DNA of 20,370 nt from FW021-bin31 sp964478125 (GTDB lineage: Bacteria; Bacteroidota; Bacteroidia; Chitinophagales; Chitinophagaceae): the NCBI GenBank assembly GCA_964478125.1, contig CAYZGR010000058.1, positions 1 through 20,370 on the forward strand, read 5' to 3'. This document shows positions 7,501 through 14,369 of the stretch, in pieces. The notes beneath the pieces were generated by a model, which saw only the letters and a list, made by a program, of their open reading frames with translations, was not told where the DNA came from and ran no database searches. The position numbers and the translations under genes are program-made. The first letter of the stretch is position 1, and the number at the start of each line of letters is the position of its first letter.

Positions 7501-8667
7501 ATGAATATAGTATTGATTATTGCTTTGATCCTGGCCCTGTTATATGGTCTTTTAATGATAGGATATCGCTATGGGTGGAAGCGCCTGGCTCCCTGCGTTA
7601 ATTCCGGGCCTCTCTCGGCAACGACCAAAGTAACGGTAATTGTTCCCGCGCGTAATGAAGAATCCCACATCCTTTCGTGCCTGGATGCCCTTTCCCTGCA
7701 GACCTATCCGTCAGGGCTCGTGGAGATAATTGTAGTGAATGATCATTCGACAGATCGGACCGCCGAATTGGTAAGGAACTTTATTAATTCCGATAAAGAC
7801 AAAACGGATGGGCAGAGCGTGAGGCTGATCCATCTGAAAGATTATCTTCCTGAAAGCAGCCGGCTTAATTCCTATAAAAAAAAGGCGATAGAAATTGCCG
7901 TGGATTTATCTGAGGGCGATTTTATTATCACAACGGATGCAGATTGTATCATGTCTGAGCGATGGATTGAGACATTGGTGGGAGTTTATGAGCGCGAAGG
8001 CCTCAAATTTGTTGCTGCTCCGGTTTCTTTCTATCGGGAAAGCAGTTTTTTTAAGATATTTCAATCTCTTGATTTTTTGACGATGCAGGGGATCACGGGC
8101 GCCACGGCACAATTACACTGCGGCACAATGTGCAACGGCGCCAATCTTGCTTATGAAAAACAGGCATTCCTGGATGTGGGCGCTTATAAAGGTATAGATT
8201 GTATCGCTTCCGGAGATGATATGCTGCTGATGTATAAAATGTATAAAGCCTATCCGGATGGTATCGGTTTTATTAAGCACCCTCACGCCATTGTCCGCAC
8301 GCTTCCTGTCGATAGTGTGCGGGCTTTTATTCAACAGCGGGTCAGGTGGGCCTCTAAAGCCGATAAATATGAAGATAAGCGCCTGACCGCCGTACTTGCC
8401 TTTATATATTTGTGGAACGTGTTGCTTTTCGGATTCTTTATCGCCGGCTTTTTTTATCCGGCATTTTGGTTTTTATGCCTGTGCTTTATCCTCTATAAAA
8501 CTCTGATCGAGTTGTTATTCCTTTTCCCGGTTGCCCGTTTCTTTCGAAAATCGCATCTCTTATGGCTTTTCTTCCCGGCACAATTCCTCCACATCCCTTA
8601 TATTGTGGTAGCCGGATGGTTAGGGAAATTCGGACGTTATGAATGGAAGGGAAGAAATGTGAAATAA
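7501..8667 (+). CDS. Membrane-bound GT2 glycosyltransferase
   Basis: 388 aa. An N-terminal membrane helix (about 2-24) leads into a GT-A domain: VTVIVPARNEESHI (44-57), VVNDHSTDRT (78-87), the metal-binding DAD (146-148), CNGANLAY (211-218), GDD (238-240) and QQRVRW (278-283), the last matching the Q-x-x-R-W motif of processive or lipid-handling GT2 enzymes. Two to four hydrophobic segments fill the C-terminus (about 296-345 and 353-374), ending in a basic tail. This layout resembles synthases of surface polysaccharides and ceramide- or carotenoid-glycosylating enzymes. Sugar and acceptor are unknown. There is no clear SD before the ATG; it sits directly behind the hydrolase gene. Confidence 0.88.
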   Translation: MNIVLIIALILALLYGLLMIGYRYGWKRLAPCVNSGPLSATTKVTVIVPARNEESHILSCLDALSLQTYPSGLVEIIVVNDHSTDRTAELVRNFINSDKDKTDGQSVRLIHLKDYLPESSRLNSYKKKAIEIAVDLSEGDFIITTDADCIMSERWIETLVGVYEREGLKFVAAPVSFYRESSFFKIFQSLDFLTMQGITGATAQLHCGTMCNGANLAYEKQAFLDVGAYKGIDCIASGDDMLLMYKMYKAYPDGIGFIKHPHAIVRTLPVDSVRAFIQQRVRWASKADKYEDKRLTAVLAFIYLWNVLLFGFFIAGFFYPAFWFLCLCFILYKTLIELLFLFPVARFFRKSHLLWLFFPAQFLHIPYIVVAGWLGKFGRYEWKGRNVK

Positions 8668-8676
8668 GATAATTTT

Positions 8677-8692
8677 TGGCACAATACTTGCA
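8677..8692 (+). promoter_or_regulatory. Sigma-54 (RpoN) promoter, perfect consensus
   Basis: TGGCACAATACTTGCA fits TGGCAC-R-N4-TTGC-W at every defined position, with correct GG (-24) and GC (-12) spacing. It starts ten bases after the stop of the glycosyltransferase gene and points away from it. Predicted transcription start is about 8703. No plus-strand protein gene follows for more than 7 kb, so its product is probably a short RNA. Sigma-54 promoters need an enhancer-binding activator; its site would fall within the 3' end of the glycosyltransferase gene and is not recognisable here. Confidence 0.75.
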
Positions 8693-8702
8693 GCATAAAT
8701 AG

Positions 8703-8760
8703 TAATTTAGGTTAAAAATAGGTTAAAGCGTAAAAGCCCCGGCCCCGTGTCGGGGTTTTT
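8703..8760 (+). ncRNA. Predicted sigma-54-dependent small RNA, about 58 nt
   Basis: Bounded by the sigma-54 promoter and by an intrinsic terminator ending in five T. The 5' part is A/U-rich and unstructured and contains two exact copies of TAGGTTAAA (8708-8716 and 8719-8727), 11 bases apart; the 3' part is the terminator hairpin. There is no open frame of useful length. The start and existence of the RNA are inferred from the signals alone. Confidence 0.55.
8737..8760 (+). terminator. Intrinsic terminator
   Basis: CCCCG (8743-8747) pairs with CGGGG (8751-8755) around a TGT loop, followed by TTTTT. An alternative pairing uses CCCCG at 8737-8741 with a 9-base loop. It would end the short sigma-54 transcript and any readthrough from the hydrolase-glycosyltransferase unit. 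Confidence 0.75.
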
Positions 8761-8805
8761 GCGTTTTAGCCTCTTATGAGCGATCTTCTTGCAAAAATTC
8801 CAAAA

Positions 8806-8965
8806 TACAAAGGTCAACAATCAAATAATAATCAAATTCCAAACCCCAAATTTCCAAACTACTCCCCGCAGAATAAGTCAGATTCCGGATGTAGCTTGTC
8901 TATTTGAATTTTAGTTCTTTGGATCTATTTGGATTTTCCCTTTTGTTATTTGGGATTTGCCTCTT
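8806..8965. repeat. Imperfect inverted A/T-rich intergenic repeat
   Basis: The left half carries AATCAAATTCCAAACCCC and AAATTTCCAAAC. The right half carries the opposite polarity, CTATTTGGATTTTCCC and TATTTGGGATTTGCC, with about 45 bp of ordinary sequence between. There is no open frame. It lies between the small-RNA terminator and the 3' end of lptC. Word usage resembles the patch at 1826-1935. Confidence 0.45.
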
Positions 8966-8983
8966 TGGTTCCGGCGCTCCAGA

Positions 8984-9550
8984 TTAGGGTTTTCCGGTAA
9001 AGGAAGAATCTACTTTAATGTCGCCGGAAGCTTTATTGAATTGATACCATTCCAGATTGGGAGGAGCTACGAGGCCGTCTTTTCCGTAAATCACTTGAGA
9101 AGGGGTAGTCAGTTTTACGGGCTGATCGGTATAGAATTGTTGTTTTTTGGGATCCCAATGCAGGATATCTGTTTCTAACTTCTTATTATCCCGGGTGGTG
9201 ACGACCACACTATCACTCACTACTATGACGTTGCTATTTTCATAATACATCCCCTTTTTGGCCGTGAGAACACTTTCCAGCTGCAGGCTGTCCTTATAAA
9301 ATTTAACTTTAAGCCCCTCATTCAGCTTAATATAAGGTGTATCCGTCATGTACCGGTAAAGTACAGGGGCCGTCATGATCCCCTTTAACATGCCGTCGGT
9401 GCCATAATAATAAGTCTCAATATGTTTTGCCACTTCGACCTTGGTGTTGTTATCCGAGTTGAGCGCGTTGATTTCTTCCATATTATTGACACAACTGCCC
9501 AAGGAAGTGAGGTTGAGCAATAAAATACAATATGACAAAAGCCTTTTCAA
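8984..9550 (-). CDS. lptC: LPS export periplasmic lipoprotein LptC
   Basis: 188 aa. The N-terminus ends in a canonical lipobox, LGSC, with Cys20 lipidated, as is usual for Bacteroidota LptC; the proteobacterial form is membrane-anchored instead. The body is a run of beta strands typical of the LptA/LptC fold: KHIETYYYGTDGMLKGIM, GLKVKFYKDS, SVLTAKKGMYY, NVIVVSDSVVV, ILHWDPKKQQFYTD and the terminal GDIKVDSSF. In LPS transport LptC receives LPS from LptBFG at the inner membrane and hands it to the periplasmic bridge. It begins 10 bp after the outer-membrane barrel gene on the same strand, so the two form an operon; this pairing fits an envelope-biogenesis locus. Confidence 0.87.
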   Translation of the reverse strand: MKRLLSYCILLLNLTSLGSCVNNMEEINALNSDNNTKVEVAKHIETYYYGTDGMLKGIMTAPVLYRYMTDTPYIKLNEGLKVKFYKDSLQLESVLTAKKGMYYENSNVIVVSDSVVVTTRDNKKLETDILHWDPKKQQFYTDQPVKLTTPSQVIYGKDGLVAPPNLEWYQFNKASGDIKVDSSFTGKP

Positions 9551-9560
9551 AAGAAAGCGA

Positions 9561-10886
9561 TTATTGATATCTATGGTTGATAAACCAGATATCGCTTAAT
9601 GTAAAACCAACGGAAAAGCGGATAAAACTTTCATTTAAAGCATTGGTGTCGTTTCCTCTCTTTCCGATCTCCAGGGCCGTATTAATAAGCGTATATTCGT
9701 TATTTGGCATAAAGTTACGAATGGGAAAACCCACACCAACGGAGAAGGCGTATTCATTTACATCCGCATTGTTGCTTTTGAAGTTACCCTTGGTCGTATA
9801 AAATCCGATACGGTAAGCCGCTCTTGCCCAATAGTTGTCAGCTCTGGCATCGGTGGAGGGAATAAGCTGTGCTCCGAAGCGCAGGGTACGGCTATCTTGT
9901 AAGCCTCCAGGCGTACCGTAAAAACTGTATGCTGACCATTCAGTGGTCTCATAATCTGCCCCTATAGACCAGTTTCCCTTTCCCTGGGTATTGTGTAGCA
10001 AAAAACCAAATCCGTAGTGGCCCGGGTAAACAATAGTACCTTTTTTATTGGAAGCATAGTGAACGGTATCATTTTTAGGAAGCGGATCTCCTCCCGAAAA
10101 ATAAATGGTTTTCATCAGATGATCCTGGTTGCCATTCAGATCTGTTTTGAGTCCGCCGGAGGCTCCCAGTTCCAATCCCAGTTTTTTCCCTAATTTGATA
10201 TGGGCCTGGATTCCTCCTTCCCAGAAAAAGGCCCCATAGCCTGTTCTTTCCCGACTGTTCGAATTAAAATAGTTGAGGCTGTCCGAAAGATAAGTGGCTT
10301 CTGTGTTTTGCTGCCTGGAACCAAAAAGATATCCGAAGTTGACGCCAAAGCGAATTCCTTTAACGGCATAGCCCGTTCCTGCGTAGGCCTTATAGGCGCC
10401 GCCCGTACCCTTGTACAGATAAGTAACTGGTGAACCGACATCCGTAATGGAATCGGATCTGTTAATGCTGTATTTGATCCTGGTTTGCGGGGTTAATCCA
10501 AAGACCAGCCCCCATCCGCCTCCTTTTTTGAGCGGAAAACCCAGCTGCAGGTATGACAGGGATCCAAAGCCGGAACGGAAATGACTGGTATCCTGATCCC
10601 GGATGTTCATTGATCCCATGTTTATCCCCGCGTCAAAAGTGGTGAGTTTGAGATCGGCGTAAGAGGCAGGATTTATAAAATTAATGGTTTGCGGATCCGA
10701 ATAAGCTTCCGACACGCCTCCCATGGCAGTGTTTAGAATGTTGTGATTTCGAACAGGATTACCCAAGCCTCTTTGGGAATAAGGTGAATTCTGGGCATAT
10801 ACTTCAAAAGAACAGGCTATGAAAAGAACCCCTAACCCAATAGCTTTCAACCCATTTCTAACCTGCTTGGCATATTTAATTCGCAT
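9561..10886 (-). CDS. Outer-membrane beta-barrel protein
   Basis: 441 aa. The signal peptide (residues about 12-31) is cleaved at VYA-QNSPYSQ. It is followed by an N-terminal segment with RGLGNPVRNHNILNTAMGG and NFINPASYADL, reminiscent of the FadL/PorV-like entry region. The rest is a chain of alternating amphipathic strands rich in Gly, Tyr, Phe and Ser (GWGLVFGLTP, GIRFGVNFGYLFGS, WEGGIQAHIKLG, YAFSVGVGFPIRN, FIRFSVGFTLS). It ends in an aromatic-rich C-terminus, as barrels inserted by the BAM machinery do. Precise cargo or role is unknown. Start supported by AAAGG seven bases upstream and a good promoter. It is cotranscribed with lptC, suggesting an envelope role. Confidence 0.85.
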   Translation of the reverse strand: MRIKYAKQVRNGLKAIGLGVLFIACSFEVYAQNSPYSQRGLGNPVRNHNILNTAMGGVSEAYSDPQTINFINPASYADLKLTTFDAGINMGSMNIRDQDTSHFRSGFGSLSYLQLGFPLKKGGGWGLVFGLTPQTRIKYSINRSDSITDVGSPVTYLYKGTGGAYKAYAGTGYAVKGIRFGVNFGYLFGSRQQNTEATYLSDSLNYFNSNSRERTGYGAFFWEGGIQAHIKLGKKLGLELGASGGLKTDLNGNQDHLMKTIYFSGGDPLPKNDTVHYASNKKGTIVYPGHYGFGFLLHNTQGKGNWSIGADYETTEWSAYSFYGTPGGLQDSRTLRFGAQLIPSTDARADNYWARAAYRIGFYTTKGNFKSNNADVNEYAFSVGVGFPIRNFMPNNEYTLINTALEIGKRGNDTNALNESFIRFSVGFTLSDIWFINHRYQ

Positions 10887-10917
10887 GTAAACCTTTAAAG
10901 GATAAGTAAAGCGTGTG

Positions 10918-10948
10918 CAAATATCTTACTTTTCACAAGCCTTTCAAA
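10918..10948 (-). promoter_or_regulatory. Promoter of the barrel-lptC operon
   Basis: On the minus strand TTTG (10945-10948) is followed after exactly 19 bases by GATATTTG (10918-10925), 7 of 8 to the Bacteroidota -7 consensus TAnnTTTG. The predicted leader is about 25 bases and contains AAAGG before the ATG. Confidence 0.6.
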
Positions 10949-11126
10949 AATTAAAATTTTAGCACCTGTTAAAGACGCGTTAAAAATCCCCGCTACTTAA
11001 AGCAGCGATAGTTCCATTTGTCGCGTTTCATCCTACAGATATAAATCCGCGTGTTCCGGTAATAGGATCTGCGTTGTATGGCTCCCATATCATTGAAAAA
11101 ATCAGGCGGTATTACTTCCTTATTTC

Positions 11127-13340
11127 TTAATGCAAGAACAGCAATTCCCTGTATTTTGGCAATCTCCATTCATGATCATCGATCAAAAATTCCAGTTTAT
11201 CACAATGGTACCGGATGGGATCAAAATAGGCTTTTACTTCATCTCCATAGGCGATGGCTTTTTCCTGAATATCTTCGATCTTGTTTGCCCTTTTGCGGGT
11301 TTCGATCATGTCTTTCACTCCTTTGCCGATGGCATTGATATGTTCTGATATCTTTTGAAGTATTTTATACTGGGAATCCCAATCGGCCTCATCCAGACCC
11401 AGCGCTTTCAGCCCCCGTATATTTTCAATCAGACGGTTTTGGTAAATGATGGCCGGAGGAATGATATAATTGGAGCACAGATCGCCCAATATTCTGGATT
11501 CGATCTGAATCCTTTTTACGTAATCTTCCTGGAGCACTTCAAAACGGGCCTGTAATTCTTTCTCACTGAAGATATTCATTTCCCGAAAGAGGTTAACGGA
11601 TTTTTCACTGATGAGGGCCCTGAGTGCATAAGGCGTGGTTCGTTCGTTAGGCAGACCGCGCTTTTTGGCTTCTTCCTCCCACTCATAACTATAGCCGTCT
11701 CCTTCAAATAAGGTGCTTCTGGATTCTACAATAAAGCTTTGCAGCACTTGTAATATAGCAATCTCTTTTTTTTCTCCTTTGGAGATCAGGTTGTCCACCT
11801 CTTTTTTAAACTGGGTCAGAGTATGGGCTACCATAGAATTAAGGAAGGTCATGGCATTTGCACAGTTGGCTGTGGCGCCCACGCCCCTGAACTCAAATTT
11901 GTTTCCCGTAAAGGCAAAAGGAGAAGTACGATTTCGGTCGGTGTTGTCTTTGAGAAGTTCGGGGATACGTTTATGCAGATCAATTTTGAGCATGGCCTCG
12001 TCCTGTTCATCAAATTTTTTATCTACCCTGGATTCAATCTCATCAAGAACTGCAGACAGGTAGCGGCCGATAAATATGGAGATGATGGCTGGTGGCGCTT
12101 CATGCGATCCGAGCCGGTAATCATTTCCGGCAGAAGCTACCGACGCCCGTAACAGGCTCGGATTGTCCCGAACGGCCTTTATGGTATTGATAAAAAAGGT
12201 CAGGAACATCAGGTTGGTCTTCGGTGTCTTTCCGGGAGACAATAGATTGACACCCGTATTGGTCCCCATGCTCCAGTTGTTATGTTTTCCCGAACCGTTG
12301 ATCCCTTTAAAAGGCTTCTCGTGAAACAGCACTCTCAGGTCGTGGCGGCGGGCCACTTTTCCCATCACGTCCATCAACAGGGAATTGTGGTCTACGGCAA
12401 TATTGACTTCTTCGAATATGGGAGCACATTCAAACTGAGAAGGCGCGGCTTCATTATGACGGGTTTTTAACGGGATGCCAAGTTTATAACATTCCAGCTC
12501 CAGATCCCGCATGAAGGCATAGGCCCGGTCGGGAATAGAACCGAAATAATGGTCCTCAAGTTGCTGTCCTTTGGCCGGAGGATGCCCTATTACGGTACGT
12601 CCGCATTGCAGGAGGTCGGGACGTGCGTTTACCAGTCGGGCGTCCACGAGGAAATATTCCTGTTCCCAACCCAGGGTGGGCGTGACGGAGGTGATGTTTC
12701 TATCAAAATAGTTACATACCTGGGTGGCGATCTTATTTAAGGCTTCTATTGATTTTAGAAGCGGTGTTTTGTAGTCCAGGGATTCACCGGTATATGAGAT
12801 AAATGCCGTAGGAATACAGAGGGTGCGTCCCAATCCCATGTCCATAATAAAAGCGGGGGAGGAGGGGTCCCAGGCGGTGTATCCCCGGGCTTCAAAGGTA
12901 GACCTCAGGCTGCCGCTTGGAAAGCTGGAAGCATCGGGTTCCTGTTGTACCAGCGAATTTCCATCAAAATTTTCCAGGGGCGTGCCATCTTCATCAATGC
13001 TGAAAAAAGCATCGTGTTTTTCCGCCGTGGTTCCCGTCAGGGGTTGAAACCAATGGGTGTAATGACTGACCCCCTTATCCAGCGCCCATGCCCGCATCCC
13101 CGAAGCGATCTGGCTGGCCATCCTTCTATCAATTTTTAGTCCTGTTCTTGCCGAGTTGAGAAGACTTTTATAGGCTTCATCAGTCAGATATTCCCGCATT
13201 ATTTTCCCGGTAAAAACATTACTGGCAAAGAAATCGGTTATTTTTGTGGCGTCTAATTCGGGGGTACTGCTGAGCTCGGTTATAGGCCGAACCGGTGTTT
13301 CATAAGATTTTTCCAGCGCGTCAAATCGTAAAATTTCCAT
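11127..13340 (-). CDS. glnN: Glutamine synthetase type III
   Basis: 737 aa, the size of GSIII rather than the about 450-470 aa of type I. It makes glutamine from glutamate, ammonia and ATP in the cytoplasm. The GSIII-specific N-terminus is clear: VFTGKIMREYL, GMRAWALDKGVSHYTHWFQP (81-100), TGTTAEKHDAF. Catalytic-domain motifs follow: GWEQEYFLVD (224-233, metal ligands Glu226 and Glu228), RHNEAAPSQFE (294-304), GINGSGKHNNWSMGTNTG (346-363), GNDYRLGSHEAPP (405-417), and RTSPFAFTGNKFEFRGVG further on. The C-terminal helical extension (IIPPAIIYQNRLIENI and onward) is also characteristic. The protein appears complete. It is monocistronic: 169 bp separate it from the SIMPL gene upstream, and no PII or ammonium transporter gene is adjacent. 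Confidence 0.97.
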   Translation of the reverse strand: MEILRFDALEKSYETPVRPITELSSTPELDATKITDFFASNVFTGKIMREYLTDEAYKSLLNSARTGLKIDRRMASQIASGMRAWALDKGVSHYTHWFQPLTGTTAEKHDAFFSIDEDGTPLENFDGNSLVQQEPDASSFPSGSLRSTFEARGYTAWDPSSPAFIMDMGLGRTLCIPTAFISYTGESLDYKTPLLKSIEALNKIATQVCNYFDRNITSVTPTLGWEQEYFLVDARLVNARPDLLQCGRTVIGHPPAKGQQLEDHYFGSIPDRAYAFMRDLELECYKLGIPLKTRHNEAAPSQFECAPIFEEVNIAVDHNSLLMDVMGKVARRHDLRVLFHEKPFKGINGSGKHNNWSMGTNTGVNLLSPGKTPKTNLMFLTFFINTIKAVRDNPSLLRASVASAGNDYRLGSHEAPPAIISIFIGRYLSAVLDEIESRVDKKFDEQDEAMLKIDLHKRIPELLKDNTDRNRTSPFAFTGNKFEFRGVGATANCANAMTFLNSMVAHTLTQFKKEVDNLISKGEKKEIAILQVLQSFIVESRSTLFEGDGYSYEWEEEAKKRGLPNERTTPYALRALISEKSVNLFREMNIFSEKELQARFEVLQEDYVKRIQIESRILGDLCSNYIIPPAIIYQNRLIENIRGLKALGLDEADWDSQYKILQKISEHINAIGKGVKDMIETRKRANKIEDIQEKAIAYGDEVKAYFDPIRYHCDKLEFLIDDHEWRLPKYRELLFLH

Positions 13341-13353
13341 GAAATTATTTTTG

Positions 13354-13383
13354 CAAAGAAAAGTTATAAAACTTCAATATCAA
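13354..13383 (-). promoter_or_regulatory. Putative glnN promoter
   Basis: On the minus strand TTG (13381-13383) is followed after 19 bases by TTTCTTTG (13354-13361), 7 of 8 to TAnnTTTG. The leader would be only about ten A/T-rich bases, with no SD. No sigma-54 site or NtrC-like dyad is seen, so nitrogen control, if any, acts otherwise. Confidence 0.4.
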
Positions 13384-13509
13384 TATTATTTTCTGAGAAA
13401 GAGATGAAAAAATGACAATAATTAAAAAATAAAGTACTTTTTTAACAGGATATGCTGATAAAATAGAGATTTATATATCAATATAATGCATATAAATATT
13501 AATAATGTA

Positions 13510-14241
13510 TCATTTTAATTCAAATTCCATTTTTACAGTAATGGATGCTGTTTTTTCTTTACTGCTGGTATTAAAAGTGCCTCCCCAGGTATAATTTTCA
13601 TCGCTGTATTGCCCGATAATCTGAAAAACGCCCATATCTGCGCTTTTCAAACCGCCCAATGTATTATTGGATTTTTGGGCAATGGTTTCGGCCCGTTGGC
13701 GGCCGTCGGTAGCTGCCTTGGCAAGCAGATCTATTTTAAGATCGGAAAGTTTGGTATAGTAGTAAGCAGGCGGTTGAGAGTTAAATTCAACACCGGATTG
13801 TATGAGTCCCGTAATCTCCCTGGAGATCTTTTCTACCTTACTTATTTCTTCTGATTGCACTTTTATCTTCTGGGTAAGGGTGTAACCGGTAAACTTCCGA
13901 CCGGCCATTCGTCCATTGTTGTCGTATTGGGTTTCATAATCTTTAGAAATATCAACAGCCGAAAAAATGACTTTATTGAGATCAAGACCCTGCTTTGATA
14001 AAAAATCACGTACTTTGTTTTCATCTTGTTTCAGGGCGGAATATGCCTGTTCAAGGGTGGCCGCTTTTCGCGAATAACTTCCCTGCCATACAATCAGGTC
14101 GCTGCTAAAATTAATTTTGGCGCCGCCGGTTACGGCGATCGTCTTTTGCTGGCGAAATTTATAATTGTAGTTGTGTCCCAGAACGACGGCTGCGATGATT
14201 ACTGCAAGACCAATAATAAGCGTAGGGATGATTCTTTTCAT
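13510..14241 (-). CDS. SIMPL-domain (DUF541) protein
   Basis: 243 aa. An N-terminal hydrophobic segment (about 4-22, IIPTLIIGLAVIIAAVVLG) is an uncleaved anchor or signal, placing the rest in the periplasm. The remainder is one SIMPL domain: TIAVTGGAKINFSSDLIVW (34-52), a helix with YSALKQDENKVRDFLSKQG, VIFSAVDISKDYETQYDN, GYTLTQKIKVQS, then the long helix KIDLLAKAATDGRQRAETIAQ and the closing strand ITVKMEFELK. SIMPL proteins include oxidative-stress and BP26-like oligomers; no enzymatic role is established. It is separated from dnaK by the dnaK terminator and has its own -7 element. Confidence 0.85.
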   Translation of the reverse strand: MKRIIPTLIIGLAVIIAAVVLGHNYNYKFRQQKTIAVTGGAKINFSSDLIVWQGSYSRKAATLEQAYSALKQDENKVRDFLSKQGLDLNKVIFSAVDISKDYETQYDNNGRMAGRKFTGYTLTQKIKVQSEEISKVEKISREITGLIQSGVEFNSQPPAYYYTKLSDLKIDLLAKAATDGRQRAETIAQKSNNTLGGLKSADMGVFQIIGQYSDENYTWGGTFNTSSKEKTASITVKMEFELK

Positions 14242-14274
14242 GAAAAAATGACAATTGAATTAAAAGGGAAGGTA

Positions 14275-14282
14275 CAAAAATA
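14275..14282 (-). promoter_or_regulatory. Putative -7 element of the SIMPL gene
   Basis: TATTTTTG on the minus strand matches TAnnTTTG exactly, 34 bases before the ATG. No TTTG is found at the usual -33 distance, so only half of the promoter is supported. Confidence 0.35.
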
Positions 14283-14319
14283 TATTCAGGAGTTTGAAAA
14301 ATGTTCTTCTATCTATAAT

Positions 14320-14352
14320 AAAAAAACCGAACCGCCGAGGGTCCGGTTTTTT
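14320..14352 (-). terminator. dnaK intrinsic terminator
   Basis: On the minus strand CCGGACC (14340-14346) pairs with GGTTCGG (14327-14333) around a 6-base loop, with one G-T wobble, and is followed by seven T. A T run on the other strand would also allow termination in reverse. It lies 18 bp after the dnaK stop. Confidence 0.85.
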
Positions 14353-14369
14353 GTTATTCTATCCTGTGA

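Noticed and set aside
11127..13340. Nitrogen-specific sigma-54 control of glnN
   Set aside because: No TGGCAC-N5-TTGCA site lies upstream on the minus strand; a normal Bacteroidota-type promoter fits instead.
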